The notes: generated from the letters alone by a model not told the origin. 64,000 nucleotides of DNA from Desarmillaria ectypa (GCA_030407005.1 JAUDYN010000004.1:1-64000); one strand, 5' to 3'. Positions 23,794 to 35,254 are shown, numbered from the stretch's first letter. Numbers and translations are program-made.

Positions 23794-25338
23794 ATGTCAG
23801 ATGGTGATCAAGAGGCTCCGAATGGTTCCGGAATATATTCTCTGCCCAATGAAATGCTCTTGAAGATATTCAGGGCTACATCCGACCTTCCACCTTCTAC
23901 TCCCAGCTCCCGTCCCCATCTCCTCGCCCTCTGCGGCGTTAGTCGCCACTGGAGGAGTCTGTGTCTGAACGATCCGGAGCTATGGACCGTCATTGATATA
24001 CCCTTTCACCAAGCACACGTCCAGGATCTACTCGAATGGGCTTCAGTCCGGCTCGAGCGGTCGAAAGCGTGCCTTTTCGATGTTGTCCTGAAGCTTTCGT
24101 CCGCACAAGACGCGACAATTGTGGAATCTACGCGGCAAGTCGTGCAACTGGTGGCTAATCACGTTGGTCGCCTTCGTCGGCTATCTGTATCTGCACCATC
24201 ACTGCAGTACCGAGGTACCGACTTCCTCTCTCCCCTCAAGCCTCTTTTGGCTCCAGCTCTCACAGATCTAGAGATTTTTCTCTACGATTATAGGAGATTC
24301 GCTTCCGAGCTTACGATAAACGGCAGGCACAATCTTTTCATGTACGGTGCTCCTCGGCTATCTCACCAGCGGCTCCTCGGAACCAATCCCCTTTGCCCAG
24401 TTACACATCTGAGTTCGCTCGACATCTACCGGGTGTCAATGTCCCCATCGACGTGTAAAGCACTGTTTTCAGAGTGCCCGGCATTGAAGACTCTCGTTCT
24501 TCGAGGGGTGTGGCCGCTGGATGAAAGTACCCAGCTTAACACGCTACCAGAAATCGAGGCTCCATCTCTCGTTTCCCTAACTTTTGGTCAGATTCGTTCC
24601 CATACCGCAAACATTTCCGTCTTGTCCATGCTTTCATGTCCTAATCTCGAATTTCTCGAGCTTCGAGGTCCTGCCACGGGGATACCCACGTCTTTCGTTT
24701 CAGGGCTCATAAAGCTGCATACTCTTCGTTTCACGGAATGCTCCACTCTCGTCAGTTCTCGTAGTGGACGGCTGGTGGACTTTTCCGCACTGCATACTCT
24801 TCCCGCAGTGGCACACGTTCAATTCTACCACTCCGCTTGCGAAGACATTCTCCCCATCAGAGATCTACAGCCTCAACCTTCTCGTAGAAGACTTTCTATT
24901 GGTTCCCGGGTTATGGCACTCCACAGTATGGAAACTAATAGGAATGCCAACAGGGACACGCTTGATATCATACGATCCGTAGAGCGACCTAATTCGGGCA
25001 CATCGTCCATGATCTGGCCAAACCTCCAAAGCGTGGTGCTAGATTCCATACGTTCCAAAGATGTGCTGTGGTTGTGTGATCTAGTCCACGATCGCCAAGG
25101 ATCGGTAAAGACAATCAAATTGTCGCATTCAGCGAAGCGGCATCTGACGGGAACCCTGATGATACAGGGAGAAGAGCCTGACGTCAGATTTCTTTTAGTG
25201 TCAACCGTATTCTGGAAGCATACACCGGAGCCGGGTCATATTGGTGCGGATAAATGGATGGCGAACCATGTCGATGTTCGAAAGATAGGGAGTGAAGATC
25301 TATTAGGCTACGTGCCCTTGGACTTCGACAGACTATAA
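23794..25338 (+). CDS. F-box protein, leucine-rich tail
   Basis: Intron-less 514-residue ORF. An F-box-like segment at residues 14-70 reads YSLPNEMLLKIFRATSDL, then LLALCGVSRHWRSLCLNDPE and LWTVIDI. This is the standard agaricomycete form, in which the F-box binds Skp1 of an SCF ubiquitin ligase. The rest has repeated leucine-rich stretches such as CPALKTLVLRGVWPL and CPNLEFLELRG, spaced like degenerate LRRs and likely to recruit substrates. Such genes form large lineage-specific families in mushrooms. The substrate is unknown. Confidence 0.9.
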   Translation: MSDGDQEAPNGSGIYSLPNEMLLKIFRATSDLPPSTPSSRPHLLALCGVSRHWRSLCLNDPELWTVIDIPFHQAHVQDLLEWASVRLERSKACLFDVVLKLSSAQDATIVESTRQVVQLVANHVGRLRRLSVSAPSLQYRGTDFLSPLKPLLAPALTDLEIFLYDYRRFASELTINGRHNLFMYGAPRLSHQRLLGTNPLCPVTHLSSLDIYRVSMSPSTCKALFSECPALKTLVLRGVWPLDESTQLNTLPEIEAPSLVSLTFGQIRSHTANISVLSMLSCPNLEFLELRGPATGIPTSFVSGLIKLHTLRFTECSTLVSSRSGRLVDFSALHTLPAVAHVQFYHSACEDILPIRDLQPQPSRRRLSIGSRVMALHSMETNRNANRDTLDIIRSVERPNSGTSSMIWPNLQSVVLDSIRSKDVLWLCDLVHDRQGSVKTIKLSHSAKRHLTGTLMIQGEEPDVRFLLVSTVFWKHTPEPGHIGADKWMANHVDVRKIGSEDLLGYVPLDFDRL

Positions 25339-26978
25339 ACGTCTGTATAGCAAAAATGCCTCTTTGTACGCCAGCCGTATGAAGACCATGATATATACTC
25401 GAATCAACTACCCTGATAACTGAGGCCGCAGCTTTCCCCATTAGCATCATACTCGAGAATCATGCCTTGCGATCAAACGTTTTTCGTAATAAATGTGGTA
25501 AGTGGCGGAAACGCCGCTGGATACTGATTTTACACTGCGTCTGATGTGGAAGTGATTTGCAATCGACGTCAGTGAAATGCTGGTAACGGACGAAATTAGA
25601 TTCGTTCTAAAAACATGGATCTATTTTTGTGCACGTCTGCAGTGCTGCCTTCCGTTCAACATTCGTGTATTCGGCGCTATAGACATCTCCTAGCAAGCCT
25701 GATCGTAATCCTACATTCAATAATTCACAGCTTATTGTCAGCCGATCACCGTGAATGCTACTGGAGCCGCGCCATTCACATCCCCTGATTCTTCCTCCTA
25801 ACACAACACATTGTGTCTACGATCACCGCTCAGCCAAGGGAAATAAAATACTTTGTGCTCTGTTACACGGAAAATTTCCGGTGGTAGCGCGATGCGATCT
25901 ACGGATCTCTCTCAGTCATGACTACCAGCACCGATCCCACACACGACTTTCCCCGTACGCCGCATTCGAGGCAGCACATGCTCGCGATGTTCCGGTAAAT
26001 TACGGGCTATGCTTACCGTTGTCGAGTAGATGAGTTCGAAACACTATATAATACCTCCCTTTGCTGCCAAAAAGTTTCTTTGTCAACATTCTTCAGTGTG
26101 ACTCGCTCCCATAGCACCATGAAATACGAAAAATGGGGAGACCGTCCTTATGGTTACCAAGGTGCTCATATTTGTACAATGGGTCCAGAATGAATAGAGA
26201 GAATAACTAACTCATGAACTGTAATTATAATTGTTTCTCGGTGCCAAAGCATTACAAGCGCAGAGCGACTGACGGTTGACTGACGAAGCACTTGAGCTTC
26301 ACAACGCCAGATCCTCCAGTCGCTGGAGGAAGTAAACATAAAATGCAGCACGTTGTAAAAATACCTAGTCAACGCTCCCGCGCTTCGTTCGTGTGACCTT
26401 AAAAGTCGCAGGTGAAAGAGGACGCGCAAAAGACGCATGCCAAGTGGCCAAGCCCGAGAAGACCATGATCGGATTGTTTGGACCAGAAGCGTATGACAAA
26501 CGTTGGACAAATACTAACCGCCAACACTTATCTTTAGTTGTTCTCAGTTTACTCTACCTCGTGGGTTCAGTTGATGATGCTCTCACAACTTAATTCTGAA
26601 AGTTTCTTCAAGTTTACTAATTAAGGTCTATATGACTGGTAGCAGACTGTTTCGGTTACCAAGCTGCTCCCCAGGACAAGATTTAGATATGTAATATCTT
26701 CCTTGCCATTTCCAACCGTGTTGAGTGCAGGGAGTCTGGATGTATTCGCCAGCACCGATACATCGATACCAACAATCTCCTAATTATGTTGTAGTTATGG
26801 GATACGATGAACTCATGATTCATGGTAGCAGAGCGACTCTAGTGCTCGTTGCCGTTCCGAGCAATCCATCATGTGAAAAACATCTCGGCTTCATTGTATA
26901 CGATCGATATTTTATCCTTGTTGGGGAGCCTATCTGCTGCAAGCTTGGGCTTTCCGTATTCTCACTCATCTTATTCCC
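25339..26978. other. Intergenic, one weak small-gene candidate
   Basis: No convincing gene. A TATATAA at 26045-26051 is followed by a pyrimidine-rich leader and an ATG at 26119 opening a 24-codon ORF (MKYEKWGDRPYGYQG...). A strong branch-site sequence (ATAACTAACTC, near 26200) suggests an intron, but no second exon could be fixed. The segment GGTTACCAAG recurs at 26655 (GGTTACCAAGCTGC). Treat it as an unproven small gene. Confidence 0.3.
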
Positions 26979-27185
26979 TGTTGTAACTATTGCAGTGGGA
27001 GGCTTGCTGAGTAGACAATACTAAATTGTTAGCTACTACAGCTCGAGACGAGCTCCTTAAATACTACAGAATGTATCTAGAATGTTCTACTAAAGTACCT
27101 AATTATATCCTAGTATCATGCCAAATTGATGGTACCGAAGGTTCAGGAATCTTCCGGCACATGCTTGAAGTTGCAAATCCCAACA
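26979..27185 (+). mobile_element. Solo LTR, family B, 207 bp
   Basis: Starts TGTTGTAACT and ends AATCCCAACA, and is flanked by an exact 5-bp target-site duplication TTCCC. A second copy of identical length lies at 59684-59890. No internal retrotransposon sequence adjoins it, so it is a solo LTR left by recombination. A 90-codon ORF covering it is not a gene. Confidence 0.9.
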
Positions 27186-27314
27186 TTCCCAGACAGACAT
27201 CAGGCTCGAATCTTGAAGCTATATCCTTACCCAATATTAACATTAGTTTCCTGCGCCCTTCGGTTGCAGCATTGAATCGTGACAATGAACCCCTGTGAAT
27301 GGCGTCTTGCGTTT

Positions 27315-27784
27315 TGTTGGGATTTTGCTGGAAAGTTCTAGAAGGAGCAATCCGGCATCATGCCGAGAGTCGATGAGTAAGCATGAGAGTTGTAGAAAGT
27401 TGTAGTACATTCTAGATTCTAGTGCAAAGTAGTATAAATATGAGCTCTGTAGGAGCCATAGAATAACAATTCCTTTACATCTGGCTTTGTTGGAATTTGA
27501 GAGTTGAGCCGAGATGATGGCAATCCGGCATCATGCCGAACTTGCTGATTAAGAGAGAAATATTAGGAAACTTGTAGAAGATTCTAGTACATTAGCATTT
27601 AGTATATAAGTAGGTACAGTAGTGTACATCTGCATGTGTTTGCAGAGCTCAGCCAAGTGCAATACTACTGGCCTGACACTGCGCATGTACTAACTGGGAA
27701 CAAACTGATCTATTCATCCCCCATTTTTCACAACAGGCTTTACCAGCCTGGAGTCTACCCTGTGCAACACCCAGGATTCCAACA
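27315..27784 (+). mobile_element. Solo LTR, family C, split by a nested LTR
   Basis: Starts TGTTGGGATTTTG and ends GGATTCCAACA, giving a perfect 6-bp terminal inverted repeat. The flanks CGTTT and TGTTT are a 5-bp duplication with one mismatch. Removing the nested 248-bp LTR and its duplication leaves 217 bp. It carries a TATA-like GTATAAATATGAG and the palindrome CGGCATCATGCCG (27353-27365). Confidence 0.8.
27488..27735 (+). mobile_element. Solo LTR, family A, 248 bp, nested in family C
   Basis: TGTTGGAATTTGAG to TTTTTCACAACA, flanked on both sides by GGCTT. It lies inside the family C LTR, so it inserted later. It contains GTATATAAG (promoter-like) and the palindrome CGGCATCATGCCG (27526-27538). 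Confidence 0.92.
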
Positions 27785-28285
27785 TGTTTCCTCCCTATCT
27801 TGTACCAGTTCAGCAGGATTGAGCCTAACATCTCCCAAAAAAAGCTCTTTACAGCCCATTCCGTTTGCAGTAGCAACCCTATGTCAGTGTTTTATTATAT
27901 ATAGCCTCATCAAGTTGATCTGTCATATTTAGTTGTACTGAAGGTTGCATTTTCTCACACTAACCTGAAACATTGTTGCCGAGGTACCCCGTTTCTCTAA
28001 GAAAGCATTCATGCTCACACAATCTGAGGTATGTGTCAGTCTCTCACTTCTGGTTGTAAGCAGTGGCGGATATGAAACATAGGGACTTTAAAACTGGATC
28101 TTACCGTGGCGCCACCAAAGGAAACGCTGTACAATCTTAAACGTACCATCACCCACAAGAAGCTTATGCTATTTCCATCACACGTTTAAACAGACGCGGC
28201 CAAATCTCGTCGTGTATTTGCTACATTCCTCTATGTGCGTGCAGTTTTGGTACAGTCTGTCTGTTTCCATCCTAATAATTCTTAG

Positions 28286-30311
28286 AGCTGTTCAAGAATC
28301 TTCAATTTGTCCAGAGCGCAGTTTGGGACGTCGGCAGCAGCTCCGACGAATGCCTCCCGGGAACACGCCAAGATATCCTTCGTGAACTCACCTCGTGGTT
28401 TCAGAGTGATACTCGGCCACGCGTTTGCTTGCTACATGGCATTGCGGGAACTGGAAAGACTGCCATAGCGAAGAGTATCTGCCGAGACGCCCAGGAACGT
28501 CAGATTTTGGGTGGTAACTTCTTCTGTTCTCGTAGGAACGAAAATCGGAGGGATGTTGGTCGCATAATCCTCTCGATTGCTTTTCAGCTCGCGACAGCCA
28601 ATGCACCGTATGGGAGGCAGCTGTCGAATGCTATAAAAGGCTGGAACGGGGTGATTGATGCAAATCCAGCAGATCAATGGAACAGATTGATCGTTGGCCC
28701 CTTTGAAAAGATGACGCCAGGTTTCGTTCCTATCTTGATTGTAATGGACGGAATCGATGAATGTGAGGATAGAAAAGGTCGACGTGCACTTTGGACGTGT
28801 CTCTTGGGGCCGATACCGAATAGCCTCAAAGTCCTCGTAACGTCTTGGCCTGACAGTCATGTACGTGCGAGCAACCTCTACAGCATCAATCTCGACTCGT
28901 TCTGTGAATCGAGTTACTCTGACATCCAGCTTTACGTTCAAAACAGCCTTCAGAAGCTCTCTCCTCCCGGAGAGCAGTGGCTACTAAGCGAAGATGTTTC
29001 AAGCATCGTGAAGCGATCGAGCTGTTTGTTCATTTACGCTGCTGAGGCATGTCGGCAGGTGGAGGGGCCGGGTTCTGCGGTGATGAATCTGTCCAACTTG
29101 TTGAACAACGCGAGGAATATCCCGGTCGGCATAGAACGCTTTGACGGGAGGATTTGTGTATTCGCTGTTGGATCGTTCAGCGATGAAAATATCGCATTAT
29201 GTCGGTCCATCTTGGGGATGATTGCCCTTTGGAAAGAACAGAAGCTATCTTTATCTGATCTTTCCGCCCTTCTCGGCCATGATGCGAAGCACATACGGGG
29301 CTTGTTGGTTGGTTTTCATTCCGTCCTGCGCATACCTGAGGACCTCACGGAACCCGTGCATGTTTACCATCATTCCTTGACCGAGTTCTTGACGGCCCAT
29401 CATGCATGGCAAACCAAATGCGATTTGGATGGATGCGAAAATAGTCAATGTCAAGGTCATCCGCGGCTCGATTTCTCCCGCCTTTACATGCCGAAGAAAC
29501 AGCATCATCTTTGCATTACGGTCAAACTCTTGCAGTACATGACCAGGCGTATTTCCACTGATATAGGAATTGAGCAGCATGCCGTCGGAACGAGTCGTCT
29601 CGTAGGACTTCAGGGATCAGCGACTGACGGGGCTCTCGAATATGCTTGCAAGCACTGGGCAGAGCACCTCTTTTTGTCGGACTCCGACAGTAGAAGAGAT
29701 GTTGACCAATTAGCCGCTCTGGTTATCATTTTCTTGGAGACGAAGGGTGGATCTTGGCTTGAAGGAATTGTTAATACCGGACGCGACTCTTTTCATGAGC
29801 AGTTGCGCGATCTTCAGAGCGCTGATATATGGCAGGTATGTATCCACACATTAATTTGAAACTTCTGGTTTCGACATCTTTCTTCTGTTAGCGCCTTCAT
29901 GCATCAATATTTGCACCAGAAACTCAGAAGGCTCTTGAGTGGCTCATAAAAGTCGGCATATCGAAACTAGAGACTTCCATCCATTCTAAAGCAAGGAGTG
30001 CCCATCCACGAGAGATGATCAGACTGCAAACACCACCTATGATATCGCCAATTTTTCCTCATGATGCTCACAGAGCCCCACTTCCCCGTTCCGCCGTGAC
30101 CAACCCGCACTTTCAGATGCCCGTCGCCTCCATCTTTGGTTCCCCTGATACGCAGTCTCCAGCAGGAATGGGGACTCATTCATATATCCCTCATACTCTC
30201 CGGCATTATCACTCATGGCAGGAAGAGGAGTCTCCTGCCGTGATTGGTTGGCGGCAGCCACTCTTTCTGAGGCCATCCAAATCATCCTGCTTTGCCGAGG
30301 AAATGGTTTGA
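28286..30311 (+). CDS. NACHT-type P-loop NTPase (NLR-like), 5' end unresolved
   Basis: NACHT proteins are NLR-like ATPases often linked to non-self recognition in fungi. A 3' splice site (CTAATAATTCTTAG) precedes an exon starting near 28286. The pre-P-loop SAVWDVGSSSDECLPGTR is followed by LLHGIAGTGKTAIAKSI (Walker A) and ILIVMDGIDECEDRK (Walker B). Further on are the STAND-like HVYHHSLTEFLTAHH segment and a helical tail. A 56-nt GT-AG intron (29836-29891) joins DIWQ to RLHASIFAPETQ, and the frame runs to a stop at 30311. The upstream exons with any N-terminal effector domain could not be found. No WD, TPR or ankyrin repeats follow. Related to NWD2-like proteins of mushrooms. The domain is certain; completeness is not. 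Confidence 0.85.
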
Positions 30312-30474
30312 TACTAGTGTTGGACGAGTCACAGCTGGTCTGCTTATGTTATTCTCTTTGATTGAGTATTTTTTGACTAACGAATCACCTAACATTCTCG
30401 CATCAGTCGAGGACGGCAGATGAAGCTTGATTATGGTCCAAGATACTTGTATTAACTACATTAACTATATATAT

Positions 30475-31767
30475 CTAAAAAGCCTCCAAGCGTACGCTTT
30501 GGGGCAATACCACACGCATGATACCTCGCTCTACCAAGTCCCTGCACTCAGTCTCGATACCCTTTTTCCTCGCCAGAAAGTTCCTTGGGAAAGATGGTAT
30601 CTGAAATTCGACGATAATCCACTCCAAAGACTCCTTCTCTGACAAAACAGAATTAAACGCTTGCCATACGCCTCGCCAAGGTTTATCTTCCGCCTTGTCA
30701 AGATAAGTGAGAGCCATTGCTATTCGAATACTGACGGATCGAATGACCCGTGCTGTGGATATGCTGGAGATCCACCAACGCAAGTAATCGACATAGTTCC
30801 CGACTCTGAGCCCAACGTCGATGATTAGGTGTTCGCTAAATTCGAGAGTCAGCGGACGAACAGTTAGCACCCATGGCAGCGGCTGCCGCAGACTTGGAGC
30901 ACCTAACGTAGGACAACAGTGAGATAGATGGCTGATACTATGGAGAGCTTCTTTACCATTATCCACTCGTGTGATGCCTAGGTTTTTGAGCGTCCTCGAG
31001 ACGTGAGGAAGAAAGCTACCGATACGGATAATATCTATCTGGTGGGCGCACCGAGCCTCGAACGTTCTCAGGTTATCGATACGAAAAGGCTGGTTATTGA
31101 AGGGGAACTCTGAGAATAGGCGCGTGTTTGATTTCCTAGTACTAACAGACCTAGCCGTGATCGTGAGGTGCTCAATACGGGGAGGGCTACACACGGGCAG
31201 GTCATTGATCCAGGGAAATTCGGTATCGGCTGTGGACGAGATGGAGGCGCCGAAGAGATCGAGATAAATCAATCTGGGAAAGCAGCGAATGACAAAAGCG
31301 AAAGCGTTGAAGCTTGTAAATTCGGATTCATTGATAGTCAGGTTTTCTATGGGGAGAGCGGCCAAGGCCTCGATAGCCTCACGATACCGAAAATGGTGAA
31401 TGAAAACATGATTCATATACACTTCCTTGACGTTCCGCAAATGGTGCAGTACACCAGCTGCCTGGGGTTCTGTGAGAAAGACTGTAGAGAAATGAAAGGT
31501 GTGGATGTACAATGGGATGTGCGGTGAAATGTCCCAGAAGCTGACGAGACGCGCGAGATGGCGTTGTGGCACTGGGTAGACGCGGAAAGTGCTGAAGAGG
31601 TGGAAGCGCGTGCGAGGATAAAAAGAGCGAGATACCAAAGAGCATGCTAGCAATGCCTTGGTATCATTCGCGAGTTCGTCTATGATTCTATCCCACAGCT
31701 CGAGTGGAAGATCTACTCCATGCTCTACCGGTTGATCCATCGCGTGAAAGGACTGACTGAAATTCAA
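30475..31767 (-). CDS. F-box protein
   Basis: Intron-less 430-residue ORF. A start at codon 10 (MDQPVEHG, 31740) is equally possible. The F-box is at about residues 16-60: VDLPLELWDRIIDELANDTK, then LLACSLVSRSFYPRTR and FHLFSTF. The remainder (for example FPRLIYLDLFGASIS and LRTFEARCAHQIDIIR) is a degenerate leucine-rich solenoid. Likely an SCF substrate adaptor; the substrate is unknown. It is convergent with the NACHT gene, with 163 bp between stops. Confidence 0.9.
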   Translation of the reverse strand: MNFSQSFHAMDQPVEHGVDLPLELWDRIIDELANDTKALLACSLVSRSFYPRTRFHLFSTFRVYPVPQRHLARLVSFWDISPHIPLYIHTFHFSTVFLTEPQAAGVLHHLRNVKEVYMNHVFIHHFRYREAIEALAALPIENLTINESEFTSFNAFAFVIRCFPRLIYLDLFGASISSTADTEFPWINDLPVCSPPRIEHLTITARSVSTRKSNTRLFSEFPFNNQPFRIDNLRTFEARCAHQIDIIRIGSFLPHVSRTLKNLGITRVDNGKEALHSISHLSHCCPTLGAPSLRQPLPWVLTVRPLTLEFSEHLIIDVGLRVGNYVDYLRWWISSISTARVIRSVSIRIAMALTYLDKAEDKPWRGVWQAFNSVLSEKESLEWIIVEFQIPSFPRNFLARKKGIETECRDLVERGIMRVVLPQSVRLEAF

Positions 31768-32527
31768 GTCAGCATTTTATTTTGATATCAATCGTTCCCA
31801 TCGCGTACCCAGCTACACCCAGAATTTTCAACGACGTACACCACTGACCCTCGAAATAAGATGAACTAGAGAAATGCCTTTCGAACCAGGCTTGACGCCG
31901 GACGGACTTGTACACGAGACCGTCGAATGGAATAGAAAAAAGAGCTCGTACCAGACGAGGCAAAAAGGAGTGGCTAGCGAATGATGGAAAAATAGAACAA
32001 AGGGTAGTTACAGCAGCCGATGAAGAAATTTAAAAGAAAGTGTCAAAATCACGTGGAAAGACCACCTTCGGACGAGCTTTTCAAATTTGAATTTCAACGG
32101 TTCATTTCAAGGATATATATGTGCTTCACAGATATCATAGACTAACAGAGGACAGAAGTTTTAGAAACTACTATCCAATGGACCGATCCACGTATAAAAT
32201 TTTCACCTTATTATATACGAATTTCGATCGCCTTATCCCGCCCTCACTGCACTAAATTTCAAGTATTTTGACCTATAAATATACGGAAATATACAAAGCT
32301 TGTTTTTCGTATTTTTGCAGAAAAATGGTATACATATTTAAAATTCAAACGCAATGATAAAATAAATAACAAATATTTTCAGTATTTCTTTACGAAAAAA
32401 GCCGTGAAGAGACTGGTATACTTTATCCAGATTCAGAAGTAAATATACTCTTATTTTTGTCCAGTGGGCCCCAAATATGCCGAAAATCTTCAAAGTTTCT
32501 TCTCAGTATTTTTGTGGAATAAATCTG
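31768..32527. other. AT-rich intergenic region
   Basis: Upstream region of the F-box gene running into AT-rich sequence with motifs such as CAGTATTT.TTT that recur on both sides of the LTR at 32528. A 64-codon minus-strand ORF (31769-31963) has no recognisable domain. Confidence 0.4.
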
Positions 32528-32775
32528 TGTTGTGAAAAACGGGGGATGAGTAGATCAGTTCGTTCCCAGTTAGTACATGTGCGGTGTCACGCCAATAGTA
32601 TTGCGCTTGGCTGAGCTCTGCAAACGCACGCAGATGTACACTACTGTACCTACTTCTATACTAAATGCTAATTTACTAGAATCTTCTACAAGTTTCCTAA
32701 TATTTCTCTCTTAATGAGCAAGCTCGGCACGATGCCGGATTGCCATCATCTCGGCTCAATTCTCAAATTCCAACA
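32528..32775 (-). mobile_element. Solo LTR, family A, 248 bp
   Basis: Reverse-oriented copy: TGTTGTGAAAAACGGGG to CTCAAATTCCAACA, with an exact 5-bp target-site duplication ATCTG. The palindrome half-sites are kept (CGGCACGATGCCG, 32725-32737), although the spacer has changed. Confidence 0.92.
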
Positions 32776-32952
32776 ATCTGCATAGAACCTCTCACCGTAT
32801 TTGGCAGATTCTTCAGAAAACAGTAATTTTTTAAAATATATTTAGTACTTTTTCCACTAAAAAAAAAACTAGGAAAAAACTTTACGTATTTTCTATGTAT
32901 TCATGGGTGAAAATACACTGCCTGAGGCTTACCATGACATTTTTGCTTACAG

Positions 32953-33390
32953 GGTTTCTACAAAATAATGAAGATCGATAGAACTTTCTCCGTGGCTGCC
33001 CAATATAGCATTCCTCAGGATACGAGGTACTGTAACTATTATGATCGTATCTTCACACCGTGTTACGCGTTATAGTCAAAGTAGATCTTCATTTTGTCAA
33101 CATGTATTACTTGCAGGATCCGTTTTCTAACACTGCACCTTACAATGATAGTGATATCCCATTGGATGTTATCGCGGATCTTGTCTTCCCGAGGAATGGA
33201 TCTTGAGCCGGGATTTGCGGCAAATGCTGGGGCCATTCTCTGTTCGACGATTGCGGAAGCAGACGATTTATTGGTGGTATCACATCAAGATTCTCCAGAG
33301 CCAGAACTGGAGATGCCTCTGGTAAGTAAGCGTGGCCGCAAGATCAAGCGATCGCCCTGGTATGAGGGCGAAGAATGGGAACGATCTTAG
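32953..33390 (+). CDS. Possible small gene or gene remnant, two exons visible
   Basis: Exon 32953-33026 follows a TGCTTACAG acceptor and encodes FYKIMKIDRTFSVAAQYSIP. A 90-nt GT-AG intron joins it in frame to 33117-33390, which ends KRSPWYEGEEWERS. Part of the second exon is acidic (EADDLLVVSHQDSPEPE) and then basic (SKRGRKIKR). No family is recognised. No 5' exon or start codon was found, so this may be a fragment. An alternative frame of the second exon (DPFSNTAPYNDSDIPLDVIA) also looks protein-like, which lowers confidence. Confidence 0.3.
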
Positions 33391-34582
33391 AGGCAGATAT
33401 CCTTGTGCATGCCATTTTAGACATATACATCTCACCATAAATATTACAATGTACGGTGGTGCGAAATTCTTGATTTTGACTCTCAAGAAGGCCGTTTATT
33501 GATACAAAATATACCATCTTCACTGTGCCGTGTTACATGTTATGATATTCACAGATCTTCACATTACGAACCCGTGTTACGTGTTATGTGAATATGCGAT
33601 CGTAATAGTACATTATTCTGGCTCTCTGTCGAAGTCAGGAGGAAAGAATAAAGAGTCCGCCCTGAGTTCCTAAGTCATGTGCAACCTTTAGATACCACCG
33701 AAGGCATGCAATAATACTTATTGTAGCAAAGAAAACATCGCCGATTTGGAATGTGATACCTCAAGGGTAGCTGTCAACACTGACGTTTTTGATAGCAGGT
33801 CAAAGCAACACGGTACACATGGACTTCGGGAAGGTACTGTTCGTAGTGTACCGGCATAGGATAATGTAGGAGAGGGGAAATTACTTCATTGGGTAGCTCC
33901 CAAAAAATTTCGATCCATTCTCATTATACAGTTAACCATACATTGGCGAGGTCTGCTGCTAACGCGCCTTGAAACAGGACTGTCCTGGTATCTTTAAAGT
34001 TCACTCTACTGCACCTTCTTATGCGGTCTAAGTGACGGTACCGTCAGGCTCCTACATAATATGATAAACCTGAATGGGCCGCTTCCTATGTCAACGGAGG
34101 GGTACCGGAGTCTCCTTTTTGAGGATCACGTTAGATATTATGTCGGTTCCGCAACATTCAAACTGTAGCTCAAAACTTGATTCCCCGCTAAAGACCTCTT
34201 TCCTGGAAGACGTCTCTTACCATGCGTAACCAAAATGAGTTATTTGCGGAGGGAGGAGAACATTTCGAAGATTGAATTTAAACGGCATAGTATGTTCCTT
34301 TCTATATGAGGGGCCTAAAAGGTATACGAGTATCCATCATCTACAGGCTAAGACACTAAGTTGTAGGTACTTCCAAGCCGCAGCGAAAATTTGGGAATGT
34401 AGACGATATACAAGGCATGGAATAAATGGGTATAGTATATAGTTGTTATTCGTGAATCGTTCGTGAACTGTATAATTTGAATGCGAGGAGAAAAGATTAA
34501 GTGTTCATACAATAGGTTAACAAAGTTCGTATGATCCCAAAGGAGCGAACTATCGTTGAAGCCGACAACGTCTTCCCAATTT
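33391..34582. other. Intergenic, short local repeats
   Basis: No gene supported. Imperfect copies of CCGTGTTAC.(C/T)GTTAT... followed by AGATCTTCA-type sequence occur at 33525 and 33569, and also at 33056 inside the preceding intron. Confidence 0.4.
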
Positions 34583-35254
34583 TCAATTCGTGCAAGCGCT
34601 CACGAAAGCATCCATCATCCTCCGCAGCGTTATCTTCCCTTCCCTCGTCTCCACGAAATCCGTAGGAACGTCAATATACTCCGCAGGCTCCGACCATCCG
34701 TCCCAGTCCTTCACCTTTGTCACAAAGATGTCCCCCCTCACTGTGGTATCCTTCCGAAAATGCAAATTCCGCTGCAAACGCCCGTCAATACAGCGGAAGA
34801 AATAGTAGCTCCCATTCAGAGCCTCGGTGTGTTGGTCGGCCACGTCGACTCGACGAAGGGTACGCTTTCGCCATATCCCCTCCTCTGATTTGGCGTCAGT
34901 GGCGTAGTGAAATGTCCAGAAGACGCGGACGTCGGGGATGTGGAAGAGGAAACAGTCATCGAGCTTATCGTCATTGATATATGTAGTTTCAAGGCGGACC
35001 ATATGAGGTTCTGAGCCATCTGCAGGTATTTGGATACACTCAATGGTGAGAGGAGTGTATTCCGACTGTGTAACGACAGGTGGCGGTGAATGTGTCGTGG
35101 GGAAAATATCTGCCATCCATGACAGCATAATGAAGAAAGGCTTGTCCGGAGTAATTTGAGTTTGAGTATTGAAGCTAGGTTCGACACTGAGGCTGATGAA
35201 GAGTTGGATCAGCTTGGCGTTAATATAGCCACCAGAGATGGCGGACGCCACCAT
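34583..35254 (-). CDS. Hypothetical protein, 223 residues
   Basis: Clean single-exon ORF with protein-like composition. A later Met (MLSWMADIFPTTHSPPP, about 35130) could be the true start. Distinctive stretches are CFLFHIPDVRVFWTFHYATD and LRRVDVADQHTEALNGSYYF, followed by DIFVTKVKDWDGWSEPAEYI. The beta-rich, aromatic pattern suggests a compact globular domain. No signal peptide or catalytic motif is seen, and I do not recognise a family. Confidence 0.6.
   Translation of the reverse strand: MVASAISGGYINAKLIQLFISLSVEPSFNTQTQITPDKPFFIMLSWMADIFPTTHSPPPVVTQSEYTPLTIECIQIPADGSEPHMVRLETTYINDDKLDDCFLFHIPDVRVFWTFHYATDAKSEEGIWRKRTLRRVDVADQHTEALNGSYYFFRCIDGRLQRNLHFRKDTTVRGDIFVTKVKDWDGWSEPAEYIDVPTDFVETREGKITLRRMMDAFVSACTN

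Noticed and set aside
27026..27298. 90-codon ORF with a similar partner at 59731-59913, suggesting a conserved small protein
   Set aside because: Both ORFs lie largely inside the 207-bp LTRs with exact target duplications; the similarity is that of the LTR, and the frames end differently outside it.
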